From Gammaproteobacteria bacterium (GTDB lineage Bacteria; Pseudomonadota; Gammaproteobacteria; Immundisolibacterales; Immundisolibacteraceae), in the NCBI GenBank assembly GCA_003526065.1, contig DQBD01000093.1, forward strand, positions 1-23,713: a DNA stretch of 23,713 bases. The letters are read 5' to 3'. The translations under genes were made by a program, and so were the position numbers. Below are positions 1 through 7,071 of this stretch, in pieces; within the stretch, counting starts at the first letter, position 1; each line of letters begins with the position of its first letter. Below the pieces are notes generated by a model, which had not been told where the DNA came from, made no database searches, and saw only the letters and a program-made list of their open reading frames with translations.

Positions 1-631
1 GGTGGTCATCGGCATGGCCAAGCCCCAAGCGCCCCCAACTGCCTTCCAGCCGCTGCTTGATCCAGCGCTTGCGGCGGGTGTCGACGATGTGCATGTATTC
101 CGCACCAACCGTGCCGGTATAGACCGTGCGCACCAGATCGAGGATCTTCCGCAGCGGCAACCGCTCCTCCGCGAACAGCGAGCCGGTATTGAAAACCGTA
201 TCCATGTCGCCTTCGCCAAGGCCGTGAAAGCCGGGATCCAGATCGGAAACCGGTGGACGCTGCCACAGGCCCAGCGGATCAAGCCGGGCCACCTCATGCC
301 CACGCACCCGATAGGCATTGATCAGTCGCAGTACCGCCGCCTGGCGCTGTGCCGCCGCGGCAACCAGCGCCTCATCCGCCCGGGCACCCGCGCCCGCCCC
401 GCCCGTTGCCCGGCGTTGAACGTAGTGTGCGAAAGACCGCTGGATCGGGCCATGCGGAACATCCCGCCCCTGCCCGGCCGCCTCGCTCAAGCCCTGGAAA
501 TAAGCGCGCCAACGGGGATCGGTGATGCTGTCGGGATTGCGCAGGAATTCCTCGTAATAGCTTTCAATGAACGCGGCGTTTCCGCCGTAAAGCGGCGTGC
601 TGCGGTACTTATCCCGCAAGTCATGGCTCAT
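1..631 (-). CDS. sucA: 2-oxoglutarate dehydrogenase E1 component, N-terminal part (cut by window edge)
   Basis: E1 (thiamine-diphosphate) subunit of the 2-oxoglutarate dehydrogenase complex of the TCA cycle; it decarboxylates 2-oxoglutarate and passes succinyl groups to the E2 lipoyl domain. Reading the minus strand from the ATG at 631 gives 210 uninterrupted codons that run off the window. Family landmarks are in the right order: STPLYGGNAAFIESYYEEFL near residues 11-30, NPDSITDPRWRAYFQ, LINAYRVRGHE, LDPLGLWQ, the LDPGFHGLGEGDM stretch, and GAEYMHI followed by a KRWIKQRLE segment. These match the amino-terminal region of bacterial SucA; the ThDP-binding core lies outside the window. There is no good Shine-Dalgarno sequence before the ATG, but homology begins immediately after it. 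The gene follows the PilZ-like gene in the same direction after a 547-bp gap, and a candidate promoter lies at about 975-1027. Confidence 0.95.
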   Translation of the reverse strand, partial: MSHDLRDKYRSTPLYGGNAAFIESYYEEFLRNPDSITDPRWRAYFQGLSEAAGQGRDVPHGPIQRSFAHYVQRRATGGAGAGARADEALVAAAAQRQAAVLRLINAYRVRGHEVARLDPLGLWQRPPVSDLDPGFHGLGEGDMDTVFNTGSLFAEERLPLRKILDLVRTVYTGTVGAEYMHIVDTRRKRWIKQRLEGSWGRLGLGHADDH

Positions 632-1178
632 GGTGGTCACTCGCAAAGGGAGATGGAAGAAAAAACAGCAGGAAATGGCCGGAAGCAGGCGACCGAAGCG
701 TCGAACGGGCGGGAGGAACTGAAACGAAGAAATGGAACCGGGCGTCGAAGAGGCGGAGCAGGGCGGGGTGATTCGGAAAACGGCGCAATCCCCCTTCGGG
801 GATGGGCGTGGCCTTTCTCAAGGCACGTCGCCGCTTCCGCACAGGGACACTGGATCGCAAACGACTGGACTCCGGCAAAACGCGCGGCATGAAACGTCCT
901 CATGGACCCGCTCGAAATCCACCCGGCAGGTGGGCACACAGCTCGATACCGATGAAGCTGCGCGCAGCGGGTGCTTGGCTCCCGTAAAACGGAGCCAAAT
1001 TCTAACGTATTTCGGCGGCGTCGTGCACCGCTGACGCTATCGCGACCGGCCCGTTCCGCTCCGAAAATCCGCCATACCCGCAGCGGACACGACATCGCCC
1101 GCCATCATGCAGTCCGGATCGGCACCGTTGCGGCCCGAGGCGACGTCGGGATCGGTAGGCCCGGTTTACACCTGCCCT
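632..1178. other. intergenic region upstream of sucA
   Basis: A 547-bp stretch between the PilZ-like gene and sucA. Open frames exist on both strands because of the high GC content, but none has family resemblance or a credible ribosome site. Apart from the TAGAAT/dyad element at 975-1004 I see no gene, RNA gene or intrinsic terminator. Confidence 0.6.
975..1027 (-). promoter_or_regulatory. candidate sucA promoter with overlapping dyad
   Basis: On the minus strand a TAGAAT hexamer (1004-999, five of six matches to a -10 box) is followed at once by a perfect 8-bp inverted repeat, TTGGCTCC and GGAGCCAA, with an 8-base spacer (975-998). The dyad would cover the transcription start, as an operator would. 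The -35 position (about 1022-1027) is poor, so an activator may be needed. The 5' leader to the sucA ATG would be about 360 bases. This is sequence inspection only. Confidence 0.3.
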
Positions 1179-1814
1179 TCAGGATGTGATCGTCCCCAGA
1201 TAGCGGGACAGCAACTCCCGATCTGCCTCGCCAAGGTCGAGAAACTGCACCCCGATCAGATGGCAGCCATCACGCGACGGCTGATCACAGCGCACCACAC
1301 GCCCCAACGTCCGAATGCCGATACCCGCGCCGGGCAACAGAAAGCGCAAATCCAGCAAACTGCCACGCACCAGCATGTGATCATTTCGAAAGATCATCCC
1401 ATCCTGAGTCAACTCGACCGTTCGCCACAGATTCTCTCCGTCGCCGAGTTCGCGCAGCATCAGCGCTTCCAGAAGCCGACTGACATGCCGACCCATCACC
1501 TGCACATAGGCCGAGGTCGCCGGCGCCTCCTGCTCGGCAAGGACGCGCCAGGCATCCAGCTCGCGCCGGATGAGATTGAACTCGGTCGACAGAAACAATA
1601 GGTCGCTCTGCGTAGCCAGGAATTCGGGCGCCGCGCTCAAGGCTTCGTCGACGACGGCGAAACGCAACGGCACCAGCAGGCTACTCGGGGCGACCATGGC
1701 GTCACCCGCTTGCGGGCATCGCTTGGACGTCCGGCTGTCCGGAGTATGCCCGACCGCTTCGGGAACAGCGGCCGGAGCTTTTCCGACAGAATGGGCTTGA
1801 TCAGACTGACGCAT
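1179..1814 (-). CDS. PilZ-domain-like protein
   Basis: Probable PilZ-fold protein; PilZ proteins bind cyclic di-GMP or act as partners in motility, pili and biofilm control. The predicted protein is about 211 residues. The C-terminal part carries a beta-rich segment with a VELTQDGMIF stretch in the place of the PilZ D/N-x-S-x-x-G motif, then GRVVRCDQ and IGVQFLDLGEADRELLSRYL, which is a typical PilZ ending. The middle (roughly residues 45-120) is predicted helical, as in atypical PilZ proteins with helical insertions. I cannot see the usual RxxxR c-di-GMP motif, so ligand binding is doubtful. The frame is open from a TTG at 1850, but GGGAG lies 8-9 bases before the ATG at 1814 (an ATG at 1820 is also possible), so I chose 1814. 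It sits between the thioesterase gene and sucA, all on the minus strand. Confidence 0.7.
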   Translation of the reverse strand: MRQSDQAHSVGKAPAAVPEAVGHTPDSRTSKRCPQAGDAMVAPSSLLVPLRFAVVDEALSAAPEFLATQSDLLFLSTEFNLIRRELDAWRVLAEQEAPATSAYVQVMGRHVSRLLEALMLRELGDGENLWRTVELTQDGMIFRNDHMLVRGSLLDLRFLLPGAGIGIRTLGRVVRCDQPSRDGCHLIGVQFLDLGEADRELLSRYLGTITS

Positions 1815-1945
1815 ATCCATAATCTCCCGGCGCCAGCCTCCTTGATTCAAGGAATTCCCTGTCGCCTCTGACTACCTATCGTCCGTCCGAATAAGCTCTT
1901 GATCCTTACCGGCCATCACCCTGACGAATGGCATCTCCAGAACGA

Positions 1946-2392
1946 TCAAAGTCCTTCAGGCAACGCAGCCTCATAGCGGCGCAAGCGGGATTTCAGACTG
2001 TCCGGAACCGGGACGGGCCGTTGACTCCGGAAATCGAACCACACCATGACGCTGCGCGACGTCGCCACCAGTGCACCATCGCCTTGCACGATGATCTGTT
2101 CCATGGTCATGCTGGTCCGGCCCACCCGGGACGTGCGACTCAAAATCGTGATGTCGCCCGGATAGTGCAGTTGACGCTTGAAGCTGCACTGCGTGTCGGC
2201 GAGGATCACATTTTCGCCGTTCGCCCCAACCGGGTGGTCATAGGCTTCCTGGGCATAGGCAACCCGGCCACTTTCGAAATAACGTAGGAAGTTGACGTTG
2301 TTGACATGCCCATAGGCGTCCATGTCACCCCAACGCACCGCCATCGGAAACCGATGAACAAAAACCGCGGCATAATCGGTCATCTCAGACAT
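1946..2392 (-). CDS. acyl-CoA thioesterase, 4HBT (hot-dog) family
   Basis: Small cytoplasmic thioesterase of about 148 residues that should hydrolyse acyl-CoA or acyl-ACP thioesters; the substrate cannot be read from sequence. The N-terminal signature RWGDMDAYGHVNNVNFLRYFE (about residues 20-40) is the classic 4-hydroxybenzoyl-CoA thioesterase/YbgC-type motif, with Asp25 in the position of the catalytic aspartate. The later stretch from about residue 70, with CSFKRQLHYPGD and TSRSVMVWFDF, fits the hot-dog core. The frame is open from a GTG at 2407, but the ATG at 2392 has GGAG nine bases upstream and is preferred. It is divergent from the membrane-protein gene at 2455, with only 62 bp between the starts. 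Confidence 0.9.
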   Translation of the reverse strand: MSEMTDYAAVFVHRFPMAVRWGDMDAYGHVNNVNFLRYFESGRVAYAQEAYDHPVGANGENVILADTQCSFKRQLHYPGDITILSRTSRVGRTSMTMEQIIVQGDGALVATSRSVMVWFDFRSQRPVPVPDSLKSRLRRYEAALPEGL

Positions 2393-2454
2393 TTTTTTGT
2401 GCTCCACGAGAAAGGCGAGCCGCTATTCTACGTTCCCCTGTCGAAGGTGGGCAC

Positions 2455-3063
2455 ATGATCCGGCGCGGCCGCCAGACAGTGCCCGAGGGATTCACTCAGG
2501 CCGATGGCCACGTGTTAATCGCCATCCGACTGACCCGCTTGGCGCAACTGTTTCACAGCCTCGACCCGGCACCCTTCCGGGAAAAGGATCTCGACCCCGC
2601 GGCCGAGACCTATCTGGTCGAGTCAGCCGAGGAAATCGGCGCCGATTCGCCCATTGCCCTGGTATTCGAGTTGCCCGAGGCGGAAATTCCGACGGCCGCC
2701 CCGCTGCTGCCCGAAGCCATATCTCACTATTTCATCGCGCGCGCCGTGAGCAGTCGCCGTGAGCTGAACCGCCTGCTGCGCGAAGGCCGCGCCGCGCTGG
2801 TCATCGGCCTCGCCTTCCTGGGCCTGTGTCTGGTCGCCAGCGAGGTAATGAGCCAATGGGGCACGCCGTTGACGGCCCGCTTTCTGGGTGAAGGCCTGCT
2901 GATCGTCGGATGGGTAGCGCTATGGCGACCGCTGGAGATCTTTCTCTATGCCTGGTGGCCGTTGTATCGGCGCATCCGCGTGCATCGCCGACTCGCCAAA
3001 GCGCCGGTATGGATTCGCGCCACGCCGCCGGGCGCTTTGTCGAAACCCGGATCCAGCGGCTAA
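2455..3063 (+). CDS. uncharacterised protein with two membrane helices
   Basis: A 202-residue protein I do not recognise by name. The first ~110 residues look soluble: an acidic segment contains ETYLVESAEEIGADSPIALVFELPE. Two hydrophobic helices follow, one around residues 119-139 (LVIGLAFLGLCLVASEV) and one around 150-168 (GLLIVGWVALWRPLEIFLYAWW), then a basic tail (YRRIRVHRRLAKAPVWIR) that should be cytoplasmic. The start is supported by GAAGG seven bases before the ATG. It is followed after 36 bp by the ABC transporter ATPase on the same strand and may be co-transcribed with it, but nothing in the sequence shows a functional link. The codon use and GC content match the neighbouring genes. 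Confidence 0.75.
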   Translation: MIRRGRQTVPEGFTQADGHVLIAIRLTRLAQLFHSLDPAPFREKDLDPAAETYLVESAEEIGADSPIALVFELPEAEIPTAAPLLPEAISHYFIARAVSSRRELNRLLREGRAALVIGLAFLGLCLVASEVMSQWGTPLTARFLGEGLLIVGWVALWRPLEIFLYAWWPLYRRIRVHRRLAKAPVWIRATPPGALSKPGSSG

Positions 3064-3099
3064 GATGAGCCGCGTCGTCCCCCGAGCCGAGCCGTCACC

Positions 3100-3984
3100 A
3101 TGCCTGCCGCCCTTCTCGAAGTCCGCGAACTGATCAAGGACTATGGCGCCAAGCGCGCGGTCGATGGCGTGAGTTTCAGCGTCCCCGAAGGGCGCTGCTT
3201 CGGCCTGCTGGGTCCCAACGGCGCCGGCAAGACCACCACGGTGGAAATCCTCGAGGGCATCACGACGCCCAGCAGCGGCGAGATCCGGTTTCGCGGCGCG
3301 CCGGTGGATCGCGATTACCCCGAGCAGATCGGCCTCATGTTCCAGAGCACCGCGCTGCAGGATTTCCTGACCGTGCGCGAGGCGCTGGAGACCTTCGGCC
3401 ATCTCTACCGCCGCCGTACCGAATTCGATGAATTGGTGCGGCGCTGCGCCCTCGGCGATTTCCTCGATCAATATGCCAACACCCTCTCCGGTGGCCAACG
3501 CCAGCGCGTCCTGCTCGCCATCGCGCTGGCCAATCGCCCAGCGCTGCTGTTCCTGGACGAGCCGACCACCGGGCTCGATCCACAGGCGCGCCGACGCTTC
3601 TGGGCCTTGATCCGCGAAATCAAGACGGCCGGCAGCACGATTGTACTGACCACGCATTACCTCGAAGAGGCCCACGCCCTGTGCGACGAAATCGCGATCA
3701 TGGACCATGGGCGCATCATCGCCCAGGGACGTCCGGCGACGCTCCTGGCGGACCACTTCGATGAGTCGATTCTGATCTTGCCGCCCGACCAGGCGCCTGC
3801 CCTGGCCCGCGCGGGTCTCACCACCCAGGAAACCCTGCACGGTCTGGAGCTCGCAACCCACACCGTCAACGAGACGCTGCGCCGGTTGCTGGATGCCGAT
3901 GCCGACCTCTCCGGTCTGCGCGTCCGCACCCCAACCCTGGAAGATCTCTTTCTCGAACTCACCGGCCAGGAGCTGCGCGGATGA
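3100..3984 (+). CDS. ABC-2 type transporter ATP-binding protein
   Basis: ATPase of an ABC exporter (294 residues), which should power the permease encoded next. All nucleotide-binding motifs are present: Walker A GPNGAGKT at residues 39-46, Q-loop Gln82 (LMFQ), signature LSGGQ at 129-133, Walker B LLFLDEP at 149-155 with the D-loop TTGLDP, and the switch His186 (TTHYLEE). The C-terminal ~80 residues form the extra domain usual in CcmA/NatA/drug-exporter type ATPases, ending with TPTLEDLFLELTG. The substrate is unknown; relatives export drugs, lipids or polysaccharide precursors. The stop overlaps the permease start by four bases (ATGA), indicating translational coupling. Confidence 0.95.
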   Translation: MPAALLEVRELIKDYGAKRAVDGVSFSVPEGRCFGLLGPNGAGKTTTVEILEGITTPSSGEIRFRGAPVDRDYPEQIGLMFQSTALQDFLTVREALETFGHLYRRRTEFDELVRRCALGDFLDQYANTLSGGQRQRVLLAIALANRPALLFLDEPTTGLDPQARRRFWALIREIKTAGSTIVLTTHYLEEAHALCDEIAIMDHGRIIAQGRPATLLADHFDESILILPPDQAPALARAGLTTQETLHGLELATHTVNETLRRLLDADADLSGLRVRTPTLEDLFLELTGQELRG

Positions 3985-4985
3985 ATGGACTGGTTCGCTT
4001 CTGGTTTGTGTGGAAGGCGCGCAACCGCGAATTCCTGCGCGACCGGGCCTCATTGGCCTGGAACATTCTTCTGCCGTTGCTGATCGTGTTCGGGTTTGCC
4101 TTCGCCTACACCGGCGACGGTCCCGCCCAGTATCGCGTCGGGCTCTATGGCGCCGCAGCCGCCGAAAGTGATCCGCTGGGGGACCTGCCGCATATCCGCC
4201 GCGTGCCGGTCATGGATCTGGACACGGCCATCGTCAAGGTCGAGCGTCATCAACTGGATCTGCTGCTCGATGTCCCGAACCATCGCTACTGGGTCAACCA
4301 GGATTCCCCCCACGGCGCAATCCTGGCGCGTGCTCTGGAGTCCGTACATCAGCCGCCACCGGTGCGTCAGCAGGTCAGTGGCCAGGCGATTCGCTATGCC
4401 CACTGGCTGCTGCCCGGAATCCTGTCCATGAACATGATGTTCAGTTGCCTGTTCGGGGTGGGATATGTGGTGGTGCGCTACCGCAAGAACGGGGTGCTCA
4501 AACGATTCAAAGCCACGCCGCTCACGGCCTTCGAGTTTCTCGCCGCCCAGCTGCTTTCCCGCCTCTGGCTCACGCTCGGCATCACCAGCAGTGTGTTCGT
4601 GCTGGCCTGGACGCTGCTGGATGTTCCGGTACGCGGCAGTCCACTCCTGCTGTTCGCAGTCTTTGCCTGCGGCGCGATTGCCCTGATCAGCCTCGGGTTG
4701 ATCGTGGCCGCGCGGCTGTCCAGTCAGGAGCTGGCTGATGGCCTGCTCAACCTCATCACCTGGCCGATGATGTTCCTGTCGGGCGTCTGGTTTTCCAACG
4801 AGGGGCTGCATCCCTGGCTGCGGCGCGCTGCGGAGCTATTGCCATTGACCCATGTGACCGAAGCGGCCCGGGCCATCATGTTCGACCGGGCGGGTTTCGC
4901 GGATGTGGCGCCGCATCTGGCCATCCTGCTGGCCATGGCAACGGTATTCCTGGCGATCGGGGCGCGGAGTTTCCGCTGGGATTGA
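3981..4985 (+). CDS. ABC-2 type transporter permease
   Basis: Membrane subunit (334 residues) partnering the ATPase just upstream. It has the ABC-2 permease layout: one helix near residues 28-46 (LAWNILLPLLIVFGFAFAY), a periplasmic domain of ~90 residues, then about five helices near 137-160, 185-207, 217-240, 247-267 and 313-330. The stretch after helix 2 (YRKNGVLKRFKATPLTAFEF) is the conserved cytoplasmic coupling region of this family, and PMMFLSGVWFS is the typical fifth-helix motif. It starts inside the ATPase stop codon (ATGA overlap). The gene ends tail-to-tail with the PGPGW protein gene, seven bases away. The exported substrate cannot be deduced. Confidence 0.93.
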   Translation: MNGLVRFWFVWKARNREFLRDRASLAWNILLPLLIVFGFAFAYTGDGPAQYRVGLYGAAAAESDPLGDLPHIRRVPVMDLDTAIVKVERHQLDLLLDVPNHRYWVNQDSPHGAILARALESVHQPPPVRQQVSGQAIRYAHWLLPGILSMNMMFSCLFGVGYVVVRYRKNGVLKRFKATPLTAFEFLAAQLLSRLWLTLGITSSVFVLAWTLLDVPVRGSPLLLFAVFACGAIALISLGLIVAARLSSQELADGLLNLITWPMMFLSGVWFSNEGLHPWLRRAAELLPLTHVTEAARAIMFDRAGFADVAPHLAILLAMATVFLAIGARSFRWD

Positions 4986-4998
4986 ACCGGACTCAATC
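4980..4998. terminator. possible small bidirectional hairpin at convergent stop codons
   Basis: GATTGA and TCAATC form a 6-bp inverted repeat with a 7-base loop that contains both stop codons of the convergent genes. There is no T-tract on either side, so a terminator function is speculative. Confidence 0.2.
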
Positions 4999-5454
4999 GT
5001 CCTGTTCGTCTCGCCACGGGTGACGCGGCGGGGGAATGAGTGGCGGCTTATGAGCCCGGCGGCGAATCCAGTTCAATCCCTTGAGCACAGCCCTGCGCCG
5101 GATGATGGCGCCTTCCAGGCGATACTTTCCCGGAAAATCCATCACCATGATGCCCGCCAGAATGGTGAGTACGCCCTGGCCCGGCAACGCGAGCATGGCG
5201 GTGCCCGACAACACCATGATCAAGCCCAGCAGATTCTTCCCCAGCACCAGCGCCACATGCAGTGCCCAATGCCGTTCGCGCCGAGCCAGGGGATGGCGGT
5301 GTCCCTGGAGGAAATAATCCGGCGGCATCTGAATGATCAGCCACGGTAGCAGCAGCGTGCTGGCGACCATGACCGCGGCGGTCAAAGGCAGCACCCACCA
5401 GACCTCGCGCGCGTTTTGGAAGAGCAGATCGGCAGCAGCCAGAACGTCCGACAT
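4993..5454 (-). CDS. PGPGW-family membrane protein
   Basis: A 153-residue inner-membrane protein. Helix one lies around residues 20-43 (VLPLTAAVMVASTLLLPWLIIQ). A hydrophobic hairpin follows around 66-106, with LGKNLLGLIMVLSGTAMLALPGQG and VLTILAGIMVMDFPGK; the central LPGQG replaces the PGPGW consensus of this putative transmembrane family (a variant, since the W is absent). The tail is basic and proline-rich. The function of the family is unknown. The ATG at 5454 has only a weak ribosome site (AGG). It lies downstream of the globin gene on the same strand, with 178 bp between them, so it may be a separate unit. It converges on the ABC permease. Confidence 0.75.
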   Translation of the reverse strand: MSDVLAAADLLFQNAREVWWVLPLTAAVMVASTLLLPWLIIQMPPDYFLQGHRHPLARRERHWALHVALVLGKNLLGLIMVLSGTAMLALPGQGVLTILAGIMVMDFPGKYRLEGAIIRRRAVLKGLNWIRRRAHKPPLIPPPRHPWRDEQDD

Positions 5455-5632
5455 GGGGCCTGATGATGAGATCGCGATCGATCCGGGGTGGACCGCTGGC
5501 CATTGTAGGCGCCTGCCGGAGCCGACGCTACCGGATCAAACGGTCCGCGCATTCCCACTCGTCCATCGTCCATTCGGACGCGATGTTCTGGCCGCAAGGC
5601 GCCCGATCACCGGACGCCCTGCAGGTCACTGA

Positions 5633-6049
5633 TCAGTGCGTCTGCGCTGCGGCGGCGTCCTTCATCACCGTGGCCACCAGATTGTAGGTCTTCGCCCAGG
5701 CCTGCTTGGTTTCGGGCGTGAAGGCCGGACCCAGTCCGGTTTCCAGGGTCCAGAGCAAAGCCGCACCGACGGTATCGTAGTGCGCATCCTGAACCCCGTA
5801 ACCCACATGGCGGCGACCCAGGTCCTGAACGGCCGGAATGATGGTTTCCGGTTGCGTCAACCCGCCCACGGCCGTGCCGATCATGGCCATGAGCTTTTGT
5901 CCCTGCATCTTCATGTCGCCCTTGAACAGCGGCTTGAGCGAGGGATCCATTTCGAACAGCTTGCCGTAGAACAGCTCCGCGGCCTGTTCCTTGATTGGCA
6001 CGACCTGGGCCCAGGTCGATTGCACCAGCTTGATTTCCTCGGGGGTCAT
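5633..6049 (-). CDS. single-domain haemoglobin (Vgb/flavohaemoglobin-like globin)
   Basis: A 138-residue globin without a reductase domain, similar in plan to Vitreoscilla haemoglobin and the globin part of flavohaemoglobins; such proteins bind O2 and can oxidise NO. Visible landmarks: B10-type Tyr28 (ELFYGKLF), CD1 Phe42 (LKPLFKGDM), an E-helix Gln (MQGQKLMAM) at the distal site, and proximal His81 in GRRHVGYGVQDAHY, followed by LLWTLETGLG and AWAKTYNLVATVM as in the G and H helices. It is the last gene of the redox operon; its start overlaps the stop of the cytochrome c gene by four bases. A role in NO chemistry or oxygen sensing would fit the nitrate-type leader of the operon, but that is inference. 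Confidence 0.92.
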   Translation of the reverse strand: MTPEEIKLVQSTWAQVVPIKEQAAELFYGKLFEMDPSLKPLFKGDMKMQGQKLMAMIGTAVGGLTQPETIIPAVQDLGRRHVGYGVQDAHYDTVGAALLWTLETGLGPAFTPETKQAWAKTYNLVATVMKDAAAAQTH

Positions 6050-6459
6050 TTCATTTCTCTCCGTCTATCATCCAACGATTCAACCAGTCGTACCATGTAG
6101 TCCACGGCTGCCCGCACCTCGTCGTCGGACAGATCGGGGTTGCCGCCACGGGCCGGCATCTCGGTCCATTCCGAGCTCGAATACCCGCCAAGGGCGTGGT
6201 CGTACAACGCGGCGCGGGACTGGCCCAGGCGCGGCGCCCAGGCTTCGGCATCCTTGACCTGAGGGGCATCGGCCAGCGGATTGCCGTGGCAATCCTGGCA
6301 GGTTCCCAGCCAGACGGTGCGCCCCTGCACCAGCCGCGGCTCGCCGAATTCGGGATAGCGGGACGACGCCGCCGCCAGGGCGCACGCCGACACGAACGTC
6401 AGCATACTCCCCAACACCAGTGCCGCTGGTCTGCGGCTGTTCAGCATCGTCCGGCTCAC
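6046..6459 (-). CDS. small exported mono-haem cytochrome c
   Basis: A 137-residue class I cytochrome c. A hydrophobic export signal covers about residues 10-31; VSAC at 23-26 resembles a lipobox, so the protein could be membrane-tethered. The haem motif is CQDCH at 54-58, and Met101 in EMPARGGNPDLSDDEVRAAVDYM is the likely sixth ligand, a typical cytochrome c5/c4-like ending. It should shuttle electrons in the periplasm, probably to or from the multihaem cytochrome of the same operon. The GTG start at 6459 overlaps the preceding stop (GTGA); an ATG at 6447 is an alternative. It overlaps the globin gene at its end. Confidence 0.9.
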   Translation of the reverse strand: MSRTMLNSRRPAALVLGSMLTFVSACALAAASSRYPEFGEPRLVQGRTVWLGTCQDCHGNPLADAPQVKDAEAWAPRLGQSRAALYDHALGGYSSSEWTEMPARGGNPDLSDDEVRAAVDYMVRLVESLDDRRREMK

Positions 6460-7025
6460 ATCGGGATCCGGATCACGACGCCGCCCATAGTTTCACCCAT
6501 CTTGAAGTCGCGGCGCGGGCTGTCCTTGTGGTCGTTGTGACAGCTGATGCAGGCCTTGGCCACCGCCTTGTCGGGGTAGATGGCGGTGAAATATTTGGTG
6601 CCACCCAGCGTTTCTTCCTTGTAGAACGGCGCCCCGCTCTTGTTGATGGCTTCCAGCCCTTCCTTTTCCACGTCGGTCTTGGGTGCGTTCTGTTTGTTCA
6701 CCGGCCACAGCGACAGCAGGGAATAGCTGAAATTCGCGCCTTTCTCGGCCACCATTTCCGAGCCGTAGCGGAACATCTGCGCGGGCAGGACGAGCGCCTT
6801 GTCATCTTTCCAGTGTTCGCTGGCGGTGATCACCTTTTCCTGATTCTGCAGACGATTGACGATCAGCCGGGTATAGACGGTTCGATCGGCTTCCATCACG
6901 GCATGCAGCGCGTCGGCGATTTCCTTGTAACCCCAGGCCGCGGCCTGGACAACGGCGGTGGATGAAAGTGCCATCAGCGTCATCCCGACGATGGCAGGGA
7001 CAGTGAATCGCTTGAAACGAGTCAT
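6456..7025 (-). CDS. DUF3365 / Tll0287-like periplasmic haem protein
   Basis: A 189-residue exported protein with one c-type haem motif. A signal peptide spans residues 1-30 (basic MTRFKR, a hydrophobic core, cleavage near VVQA-AA). The mature part has the DUF3365 (Tll0287-like, PAS-like) pattern: AQMFRYGSEMV, FSYSLLSLWPVNKQNAP, then KYFTAIYPDKAVAKACISCHNDH with the haem site CISCH (159-163), ending GGVVIRIP. Proteins of this domain occur as redox or ligand sensors and as partners of electron-transfer systems. The ATG at 7025 is well supported by AAGGAG eight bases upstream; the frame is open further upstream, but that part overlaps the multihaem gene and lacks a signal peptide. The operon context suggests a periplasmic electron-transfer or ligand-sensing role. 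Confidence 0.87.
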   Translation of the reverse strand: MTRFKRFTVPAIVGMTLMALSSTAVVQAAAWGYKEIADALHAVMEADRTVYTRLIVNRLQNQEKVITASEHWKDDKALVLPAQMFRYGSEMVAEKGANFSYSLLSLWPVNKQNAPKTDVEKEGLEAINKSGAPFYKEETLGGTKYFTAIYPDKAVAKACISCHNDHKDSPRRDFKMGETMGGVVIRIPM

Positions 7026-7071
7026 CGCGTGGTCTCCTTGATCTTGAGGTGTGAAAAGAAGATGGGCAGGA

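Noticed and set aside
2..892. A 296-codon open frame on the plus strand
   Set aside because: Antisense to sucA; the minus-strand frame has unmistakable SucA similarity.
637..1095. A 152-codon minus-strand frame upstream of sucA
   Set aside because: No motif, no ribosome site, arginine- and proline-rich composition of a chance frame.
2920..4053. A 377-codon open frame on the minus strand
   Set aside because: Antisense to the ABC ATPase with complete Walker and signature motifs.
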